A program made the position numbers and the translations under genes. The notes beneath the pieces are model-generated. The model ran no database searches. It was not told the origin of the DNA and worked only from the letters and a program-made list of their open reading frames with translations. Below, in pieces: positions 1 to 4,534 of a stretch of 6,544 bases of DNA. The stretch lies in assembly GCA_017419065.1 (NCBI GenBank), contig JAFOMB010000217.1, positions 1-6,544 on the forward strand, read 5' to 3'. How positions within the stretch are numbered: the stretch's first letter is position 1; each line of letters opens with the position of its first letter. This DNA is from Erysipelotrichaceae bacterium. GTDB taxonomy: Bacteria > Bacillota_I > Bacilli_A > Erysipelotrichales > Erysipelotrichaceae.

Positions 1-2
1 AT

Positions 3-53
3 CCTCCGAAATACCCGATCGTCTCCTATTTACCGGAAGTCATCTATGCGTGA
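3..53 (+). CDS. C-terminal tail of an unidentified plus-strand gene (partial)
   Basis: The third plus frame is open from the window edge to a TGA at 51-53 and reads PPKYPIVSYLPEVIYA. Its codons (ATC, GTC, TAC, CCG) match the preference of the confident genes here, and the stop lies 9 bases before a strong hairpin, as expected at a gene end. The other two plus frames also stop nearby (67-69 and 82-84), and all three minus frames contain stops within 1-53, so a minus-strand gene is unlikely. Sixteen residues are too few to name a family. The call rests on frame, codon use and context only. Confidence 0.4.
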   Translation, partial: PPKYPIVSYLPEVIYA

Positions 54-56
54 CAC

Positions 57-95
57 AAAGAAAAGGTGAAACTCCCTGGTTCTGAGTTTCACCTT
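57..95 (-). terminator. Rho-independent terminator, mainly for the minus-strand operon
   Basis: A perfect 12-bp inverted repeat, AAGGTGAAACTC at 63-74 and GAGTTTCACCTT at 84-95, encloses a 9-base loop. Read on the minus strand, the stem runs straight into a U-rich tract (UUUUCUUU, counting the last two stem bases, positions 64-57), the classic intrinsic terminator form. It lies 65 bases beyond the nitroreductase stop. On the plus strand a T-rich run (105-113) begins only 9 bases after the stem. Termination of the left plus-strand gene by the same hairpin is therefore possible but weaker. Confidence 0.8.
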
Positions 96-160
96 ACAAG
101 CACCTTTTTATTTCCCTGTCCTTGACAAGGGGTACGGTTTACAGTCTCCCTTTCTTCTGA

Positions 161-688
161 TTATCCGATCTCCGAGAACTCCGGAAGTTCTTTTCTTCTG
201 TTGAGACGGACCTCCCCTTCTCTTTTTCCGAGGGCAATGACGGAGAGGATCTCCTCTTCTTCCGGGATGGAGAAGATCTCACGGAGTTTCTTTTCATCCC
301 GCAGGCCCATGATCAGCGTATCATAGCCCCGGTCCCTCGCGGAGAGGATGAAATAGGCATTGTGGAGACCCGCATCATAGACGCCCCATTTATCACCCAG
401 GTCATCGACCGGTACTCCGTTGGAGAAACCGGAGAGTCCCTTTACATACGTCGCTACGACATAGGCAGCATTTTCTGTGGACTTCTGATTGAAGGCCGGT
501 AAGGCATCGTAGACCTTTTCGATCATCTCATTGCTTAAGGCGATATAGTAGCGGGATTCCTGATTGTTTTTCCAGCTCGGAGCCATGCGCGTATCTTCGA
601 GTATGGCTTCGACATCTTCTACCGGAATGACGGTTTCAATGTATTTTCTTACACTTCTTCTCTCTTTTAACAGTTCTTTAAAATCCAT
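161..688 (-). CDS. Nitroreductase family FMN-dependent oxidoreductase
   Basis: The 175-residue product fits the short nitroreductase-like flavoproteins: cytosolic, usually dimeric enzymes that bind FMN and pass electrons from NAD(P)H to nitro, quinone or other acceptors. The N-terminus carries the FMN-phosphate motif RRSVRKY (residues 10-16). APSWKNNQ (36-43) matches the family's aPSxxNxQ segment. GLHNAYFILSARDRGYDT (107-124) matches the helix before the usual GlGs/T turn, and a LREIFSIP then LSVIALGK core (135-155) follows. The tail RRKELPE is also typical. The start is ATG with AAAGGA (695-700) six bases upstream. It is the last gene of a three-gene operon, 14 bases after the DUF2804 gene. 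An unusual acidic run, PEEEE, occupies 142-146. Family assignment is firm; the substrate cannot be read from sequence. Confidence 0.93.
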   Translation of the reverse strand: MDFKELLKERRSVRKYIETVIPVEDVEAILEDTRMAPSWKNNQESRYYIALSNEMIEKVYDALPAFNQKSTENAAYVVATYVKGLSGFSNGVPVDDLGDKWGVYDAGLHNAYFILSARDRGYDTLIMGLRDEKKLREIFSIPEEEEILSVIALGKREGEVRLNRRKELPEFSEIG

Positions 689-702
689 ATTGATTCCTTT
701 CT

Positions 703-1722
703 CTAATAGCGGTTGTGGACCTTCTCCGCGAAGCAGAGGAGGTCTTTGATCCCCAGTACCGTACCGTCATCGAGAACGGCCTTCCCGTTCATCTTTCCGA
801 AGACCTGGTGCTGGTCGGAGACGATCACCTTGAAATCGAGTGTCGCAGCCCTGTCGAGGATCGGTGTGAAGTCCATCTCGAAGCGGCCGTCGGAGGAAGT
901 GAACTTCCAGGGATCCATGAGATCATCCGGAAGTAAGAAGAGGACATCGTCCAGCTTATGGGCTTTTCCGTCATAGAAGAGGACGTTCTCGGTAGCGGCC
1001 TTGGTATTGCCGAAGCCGTAGCCGATATTGAAGCCGAAGGCCTTTCCGTCAATGTCCTGATTGCCGGAACCCCAGTACCAGGTATTGTCATAGGTCCAGA
1101 CCCCTCTTCCCCAGTCCAGAGTACCGAAGTCCCTGGACGGATCGAAGGTATAGGTCTTTCCATCGTATTCGCAATAGCCTTCTGCCCGCATGCAGTTGAT
1201 CTTCTGATTGTAGTAGAAGTGGCCCTTTTTCTCCCATGGCGTCGCGATGACCATGGAGTCCATCTCCGGTTCATAGAGGGTGATCTCGGCTTTCAGAGGC
1301 TTCTGATCGCAGAAGTCCAGGAACTCGCAGGAGATCTTTCTCTTGTGGTGATCCAGACGGAAGGAGAGCTTCAGTCTCTTGTCTTCATAGACCGTATCAC
1401 CTTGAGAGGAGTCCTCCGGCAGTTTCAGTTTTCCCATCGGGAAAGGGATGAGGATCGTCTCGGTATGTTCCCACGGTTTCTCTCCCAGCAATAGGAGAGA
1501 GACAGATTCCAGACCGACATAGCCGTCATCGGAGATGGTAAAGGCCAGAGCGAAATCCTTTCCGGTCACCAGATAGTAATCCCATTCCTTGATGCGGAAA
1601 GAAGGCGCCTTGATCATGGAACGACGGTATTCCTGGACCATTCGTCTGGACCAGCCCGGTTCCCTGAGTTCTCCCTTATCATCCAGAAGAAGCTGCCTGG
1701 TGCTCACTTCATGGTTGCGCAT
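703..1722 (-). CDS. DUF2804 domain-containing protein
   Basis: This 339-residue protein matches my recollection of the DUF2804 family along its whole length. The N-terminal section (TRQLLLDDKGEL, 8-19, then EPGW, 21-24) leads into beta-rich sequence. The signature block lies at 200-250: GTLDWGRGVW (200-209), WYWGSG (215-220), FGFNIGYGFGN (229-239) and ATENVLFYDGKAHKL (243-257). Repeated aromatic and glycine residues in alternating strands suggest a large beta-barrel or lipocalin-like fold (inference). There is no signal peptide or membrane helix, so it is probably cytosolic. The start is ATG with an ideal AAAGGAG (1730-1736) seven bases upstream, and that site lies within the 3' end of the preceding gene. 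The biochemical role of DUF2804 is not known to me. Position between a membrane protein and a nitroreductase hints at a shared pathway but does not identify it. Confidence 0.9.
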   Translation of the reverse strand: MRNHEVSTRQLLLDDKGELREPGWSRRMVQEYRRSMIKAPSFRIKEWDYYLVTGKDFALAFTISDDGYVGLESVSLLLLGEKPWEHTETILIPFPMGKLKLPEDSSQGDTVYEDKRLKLSFRLDHHKRKISCEFLDFCDQKPLKAEITLYEPEMDSMVIATPWEKKGHFYYNQKINCMRAEGYCEYDGKTYTFDPSRDFGTLDWGRGVWTYDNTWYWGSGNQDIDGKAFGFNIGYGFGNTKAATENVLFYDGKAHKLDDVLFLLPDDLMDPWKFTSSDGRFEMDFTPILDRAATLDFKVIVSDQHQVFGKMNGKAVLDDGTVLGIKDLLCFAEKVHNRY

Positions 1723-1725
1723 GAA

Positions 1726-2259
1726 CTAACTCCTTTCTCTGTTTTTACGGATGATCACATAGAGACATAAGAAGAAGATGACAGCTGCCGCAACGATCAG
1801 CAGGATATTGCCGTAGAGGTTGAATCCCGTGAACTGGTTGTAGCGGATGTTGAAGATATCAAAAGCGATGAATAAGACGGATAGGACGGCAATGAAAGCC
1901 AGTCTCTTCCCGGAATACTCACGGGTGATCGTCTCATAGAAGGATTCTTTCTTGATGTTCGGATTCTTGATCTCCGGCAGTTTCTTTACATAGGTCAAAA
2001 GGAAGACGGCTGTCGTGATCACATAAATGCCTAAGGCGATCAGGATGGCGAGGATATACTTGTCCGGATATAGAAGAGCAATGAATAGACCCGTCATGAT
2101 CGCCAGCATGGAACGGTTCTGAAAGTAGAAGAATGTTCTCGCTTCCGCGTTGTTGATCTGATAGCTCTTCTTCAGGATGGGACTGGAGTAGACAGTGCGT
2201 CCGCGGTCATCGTGATGGATAAACAGACCGCTGATGTCCGATGCTTTGATACTTGCCAT
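1726..2259 (-). CDS. Four-helix membrane protein of unknown function
   Basis: The 177-residue product is not a family I recognise. A polar N-terminal domain of about 48 residues (with HHDDRGR, 15-21) precedes four predicted membrane segments near 50-65, 67-90, 119-137 and 149-170. The central loop (91-118) is charged and the tail (RKNRERS) is basic. By the positive-inside rule both ends and the central loop should be cytoplasmic. The start is ATG with AGAGG (2266-2270) six bases upstream. It is the first gene of the minus-strand operon, about 20 bases from a predicted transcription start, and ends 3 bases before the DUF2804 start, so translational coupling is plausible. It has the size of a small accessory or sensor membrane protein, but no catalytic motif is visible. 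Confidence 0.85.
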   Translation of the reverse strand: MASIKASDISGLFIHHDDRGRTVYSSPILKKSYQINNAEARTFFYFQNRSMLAIMTGLFIALLYPDKYILAILIALGIYVITTAVFLLTYVKKLPEIKNPNIKKESFYETITREYSGKRLAFIAVLSVLFIAFDIFNIRYNQFTGFNLYGNILLIVAAAVIFFLCLYVIIRKNRERS

Positions 2260-2285
2260 AATAAACCTCTGTTTCTGTTACTTTC

Positions 2286-2294
2286 ATTGTATCA
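2286..2294 (-). promoter_or_regulatory. Extended -10 promoter of the minus-strand three-gene operon
   Basis: On the minus strand the sequence reads TGATACAAT: a TACAAT -10 box (2291-2286) preceded by TG one base upstream, an extended -10 element. No good -35 hexamer is seen at the usual spacing, which such promoters can tolerate. Predicted initiation near 2279 leaves a leader of about 20 bases that includes the ribosome-binding site of the membrane protein gene. Confidence 0.6.
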
Positions 2295-2300
2295 CCCTTA

Positions 2301-2335
2301 GGAAGTCGGGTACGAAAAAGGCGCCATGGACTTCC
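2301..2335. promoter_or_regulatory. Candidate operator: 7-bp inverted repeat between divergent promoters
   Basis: GGAAGTC at 2301-2307 and GACTTCC at 2329-2335 form a perfect inverted repeat with a 21-base spacer, so arm centres are 28 bp apart, nearly three helical turns. The arms lie between the two divergent -10 boxes, where a dimeric regulator could act on both promoters. No regulator gene is visible in the window and a 7-bp repeat can occur by chance, so the role is inference. Confidence 0.3.
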
Positions 2336-2336
2336 A

Positions 2337-2356
2337 TACAATATAGAAAAAGGAGG
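2337..2356 (+). promoter_or_regulatory. -10 box and ribosome-binding site of the Sel1-repeat gene
   Basis: TACAAT at 2337-2342 is a good -10 box and the mirror image of the minus-strand -10 box. No convincing -35 hexamer lies 16-18 bases upstream. A full-strength AAGGAGG at 2350-2356 follows, seven bases before the ATG at 2364. Initiation near 2349 would give a very short leader starting almost at the ribosome-binding site, which slightly weakens the -10 assignment. The ribosome-binding site itself is certain. Confidence 0.5.
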
Positions 2357-2363
2357 AGGAAAG

Positions 2364-3167
2364 ATGAGAAAAGAAGAGATGATGAATGAACTCCTGGGAT
2401 CCCTGCAGAAGATCTCCCAGGATCAGAAGATGCCGCGCTGCTACCGGGACTGGGCCTTTGACGGGATCGGCTATGCCAGGAGCCGGGAAGACGCCGAAGG
2501 GATGGCCTTTGTCGCCAGCATCTTTCACTATGGAAGAGGAGAAAGACTTCCCGAAGATATCGAAGTCTTCCTGAGAAGGATCCTGAAGGAAGAGACGGAC
2601 AGAGGAAACGGCTATGCCTCTTACTATCTCGGAAAGCTCATGGAGGAAGGCTATCTTGAGGGAAGAGAGGAAGACATCTTCGATCTCTATGAAGAAGCCT
2701 CTCATAAAAGATGCCGTAAGGCCTATGAGGATCTCGGAAGACTCTGTCTTTCAGGAAAGGGTACAGCCATCGATGAAGAAAAGGCCTTCCTCTGTTTTGA
2801 AAAGAATGCCCTTTTAGGCTCTATCTCCTCTCTTCTCTATCTTGCCCATATGTATCAGGAAGGCCTCTTCGTGGAAAAGGACGAAGAGGAAGCCTTCTTC
2901 CTCTATGATCTCGCCTATAGAAGGATCGAAAAGGATCCCAACGTCGAACAGAGAGGCGAAGTCTTTGAGGCCCTCTCTGCCTGTTATCTCTATGGAAAGG
3001 GAACACTGCCGGATTATCACAACGCCCTCTTCTATGCCCAGATGGCGGAAGCCGACTACTGGGACAGGAGAAAGGACGGGGAAAGAGGTCTGAAAGAAAA
3101 AAGCGCCCATGCGCTCTCCCTTCAGGCTGAGGCCAGGATGATGCTGGAGGAGGATCAGGAGGACTGA
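2364..3167 (+). CDS. Sel1-repeat (tetratricopeptide-like) protein
   Basis: The 267-residue product is built largely of Sel1-like helical-pair repeats, which act as protein-protein interaction scaffolds. About five can be aligned: 46-81, 83-117, 118-153, 154-190 and 197-232. Each follows the pattern A..lG.ly..G.g...D...A...y..A; the clearest is AYEDLGRLCLSGKG (120-133) followed by EEKAFLCFEKNALLG (138-152). Repeats 1 and 5 are the most divergent. There is no signal peptide or membrane segment, so it should be cytosolic. It is very acidic at the C-terminus (LEEDQED). The start is ATG with a consensus ribosome-binding site seven bases upstream. It is transcribed divergently from the DUF2804 operon and collides tail to tail with the YwaF-like gene, overlapping it by 13 bases. 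The partner is unknown; some bacterial Sel1 proteins act as adaptors in signalling or surface assembly. Confidence 0.88.
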   Translation: MRKEEMMNELLGSLQKISQDQKMPRCYRDWAFDGIGYARSREDAEGMAFVASIFHYGRGERLPEDIEVFLRRILKEETDRGNGYASYYLGKLMEEGYLEGREEDIFDLYEEASHKRCRKAYEDLGRLCLSGKGTAIDEEKAFLCFEKNALLGSISSLLYLAHMYQEGLFVEKDEEEAFFLYDLAYRRIEKDPNVEQRGEVFEALSACYLYGKGTLPDYHNALFYAQMAEADYWDRRKDGERGLKEKSAHALSLQAEARMMLEEDQED

Positions 3168-3760
3168 CCTGTCTTATGCAGGAGGAAGGCCCCCAGAATG
3201 ATGGAGAAGACGTACAGGAGAACAGAGATGGTATCCCCTGTATAGACAGCGATATCCCGGAAGACGATCTGACCCATCGGCATCCACAACGACACATAAA
3301 ACATATTCGTCATTCCCTTGAAGAGGAAGTTGATGAACTCGGCGATGAGGACAAGAAGCAGGAAGATCTTTGTCTCTTCCCAAAAGGAAGAGCGGATCTT
3401 TTTTCTTCTCATATACAAACCTAAAACGATGAGCAGGATGTGCCAGAGATAGGAATGGATGGTCAGTATCGGAAGATCATAGTGAAGGCCGCTCTGGTCA
3501 AGGAAGACCATGATCCCTCCCAACAGACTGTAGTCCGCCAGAAAGCCTCTGATGCCTCTCCCCTTTTCTTCCGGCAGCAGAAGAGCGAAAGGAAGCAGGT
3601 ATATCGGCATACTGCATAACTGGAAAGGAAAATACCAGACATCATAGAAGCCCTTTGAAGATGTCAGGAGGATCTGCTTGACGATCTCGCTTCCCGCAAA
3701 GAAGAGCCAGAACAGGAAGAGGACCCTCTTTTCTTTCCTGTTTTCAGGTGTACCATTCAT
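3155..3760 (-). CDS. YwaF/TMEM164-like integral membrane protein
   Basis: The product (201 residues from the chosen ATG) is strongly hydrophobic, with about six membrane segments near 13-32, 48-63, 73-88, 100-117, 131-149 and 176-195. The pattern FPFQLCSMPIYL (44-55), then DYSLLGG (76-82), then HSYLWH (102-107) resembles the YwaF/TIGR02206 and TMEM164 family, where a Cys in the second helix and a His in the fourth are conserved. From memory, human TMEM164 is reported to be a cysteine-dependent phospholipid acyltransferase, so Cys49 and His102 or His107 deserve attention. Activity here is inference. The start is uncertain: the frame extends nine codons to a TTG at 3787 with no ribosome-binding site, while the ATG at 3760 has a GAAGG very close to it. 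I chose the ATG. The 3' end overlaps the Sel1 gene. Confidence 0.78.
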   Translation of the reverse strand: MNGTPENRKEKRVLFLFWLFFAGSEIVKQILLTSSKGFYDVWYFPFQLCSMPIYLLPFALLLPEEKGRGIRGFLADYSLLGGIMVFLDQSGLHYDLPILTIHSYLWHILLIVLGLYMRRKKIRSSFWEETKIFLLLVLIAEFINFLFKGMTNMFYVSLWMPMGQIVFRDIAVYTGDTISVLLYVFSIILGAFLLHKTGQSS

Positions 3761-3780
3761 ACCTTCATTGTAAGCGCTGA

Positions 3781-3810
3781 TTATCAAAACATTTAAAAAA
3801 GCATTATAAT
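3781..3810 (+). promoter_or_regulatory. Promoter of the zinc-ribbon / microprotein / C11 protease operon
   Basis: A consensus TATAAT at 3805-3810 is preceded, with an 18-base spacer, by TTATCA (3781-3786), a four-of-six match to TTGACA. Initiation near 3817 leaves a leader of about 17 bases with GGGAGG (3822-3827) six bases before the ATG at 3834. It is the only clear plus-strand promoter upstream of the three coupled genes. Confidence 0.65.
3803..3808 (-). promoter_or_regulatory. Minus-strand -10 box for the YwaF-like gene, shared with the plus promoter
   Basis: The palindrome ATTATAAT (3803-3810) also reads TATAAT on the minus strand at 3808-3803. Initiation near 3796 would give a leader of about 36 bases to the ATG at 3760. 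The base-pairs are shared with the rightward promoter, so the two would compete for polymerase. No minus-strand -35 hexamer is apparent (GGATCC lies at the 17-base spacing). Confidence 0.45.
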
Positions 3811-3833
3811 ATTACTATCATGGGAGGATCCAT

Positions 3834-4385
3834 ATGCTTGGAAACAATGCGGAAAAACTGGGACTGATCTGCAGTGTATGCGGGAAACCATACAAGCCTT
3901 TCGGGAACCGGAAACTCAAGGACGGGATACTCTGCCGTTCCTGCAATAGACTCATCTCTCCCTGGTTCACAGACGAAGAACTTCTGCAGAAGACTTCTGA
4001 AGACATGAAGGAACACCTTCTTTACAGAGAGAAAAACAAGGAGCTCTTCAACCGTTTCGTGACCACAAGGGAAGTTGACGAAAAATACTCTATCTGCATC
4101 GATGATGCCGATCATCTCTTCTATGTCAATAAAAACAGTACCAATCCGGACATCCTGCCGTTAGAAGATTTCGAGACGATCTCGATCTTCGACAGAAAGT
4201 ATCCGGACAACGAGAACGGGGTCGATGTCTTCTTCCGTCTGGATATGAAACATCAGGAATACGGTTCCATCGAGTTCCGTATCAATGAATTCCCGTGCAT
4301 CGAAAAAGGATCGGAAGACTACCGTCGTGCCTATGAACTGGGCATGAGATATATGAACGTCTTATTGGAGGAGGTAACACAATGA
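3834..4385 (+). CDS. Zinc-ribbon protein, DUF4428-like
   Basis: The 183-residue product starts with a four-cysteine zinc ribbon: CSVC (13-16) and CRSC (34-37), 17 residues apart, around the segment KLKDGILC (27-34). That spacing and the KLKDG sequence match DUF4428 as I recall it. A charged helix (45-75) links to a beta-rich second domain (about 76-155), including YSICIDDADHLFYV (85-98), LEDFETISIFD (110-120) and FFRLDMKHQEYGSIEFRIN (133-151), then a C-terminal helix (162-179). Many Firmicute DUF4428 proteins share this second part; its function is unknown. There is no membrane segment, so it is probably cytosolic. The start is ATG with GGGAGG six bases upstream. Its TGA overlaps the next ATG by four bases. 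First gene of the protease operon; a regulatory or adaptor role is only a guess. Confidence 0.82.
   Translation: MLGNNAEKLGLICSVCGKPYKPFGNRKLKDGILCRSCNRLISPWFTDEELLQKTSEDMKEHLLYREKNKELFNRFVTTREVDEKYSICIDDADHLFYVNKNSTNPDILPLEDFETISIFDRKYPDNENGVDVFFRLDMKHQEYGSIEFRINEFPCIEKGSEDYRRAYELGMRYMNVLLEEVTQ
4367..4374 (+). promoter_or_regulatory. Ribosome-binding site fixing the start of the 50-residue gene
   Basis: GGAGGAGG lies inside the last codons of the zinc-ribbon gene, seven bases before the ATG at 4382. This near-perfect site with correct spacing, together with the ATGA overlap, is the main evidence that the short reading frame downstream is a real gene. Confidence 0.8.
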
Positions 4386-4534
4386 GCGAAAAGAAACCTG
4401 TCAGCAGACAGAAAAACATCATCAATCAGAAAGCTGTCGTCGAGAAGAAGGAAAAAGTCGAGACAGCCCTCTCCCAGGGAAAGAAGAGAAGAAGCTTCTT
4501 TGACTGGCTCTTTGGAAAGGGAGATAAGAAATGA
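4382..4534 (+). CDS. 50-residue basic microprotein in the protease operon
   Basis: This short gene is supported by a strong ribosome-binding site and by 4-base ATGA overlaps at both ends (4382-4385 and 4531-4534), an arrangement hard to get by chance. The product has no known family to my eye. Residues 1-37 are polar, lysine-rich and probably helical (KAVVEKKEKVETAL, 17-30). The C-terminus has a compact aromatic patch, SFFDWLFG (38-45), flanked by KKRR (34-37) and KGDKK (46-50). A basic cluster beside a short aromatic amphipathic stretch could lie on the inner membrane face or bind a partner. There is no classical signal peptide or full membrane helix. Placed between the zinc-ribbon protein and the membrane-anchored C11 protease, it may be a chaperone, inhibitor or localisation factor for either. 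That role is speculation. Confidence 0.75.
   Translation: MSEKKPVSRQKNIINQKAVVEKKEKVETALSQGKKRRSFFDWLFGKGDKK

Noticed and set aside
120..130. CCTTGACAAGG, a small palindrome between the terminator and the nitroreductase stop
   Set aside because: Five-base arms around one central base are too short to call a site and match no known element.
958..1494. 178-residue open frame on the plus strand, opposite the DUF2804 gene
   Set aside because: It is wholly antisense to a well-supported gene, has no recognisable domain, and has no plausible promoter or operon context.
2327..2332. TGGACT considered as a -35 box for the Sel1 promoter
   Set aside because: It lies only four bases from the TACAAT box; a -35 needs about 17.
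2298..2705. 135-residue minus-strand frame opposite the Sel1 gene start
   Set aside because: It would cross the divergent promoter region and is antisense to clear Sel1 repeats.
3176..3424. 82-residue plus-strand frame following the Sel1 gene
   Set aside because: It is antisense to the membrane helices of the YwaF-like gene. Its polar Asp/Glu/His-rich content is what the complement of hydrophobic codons gives.
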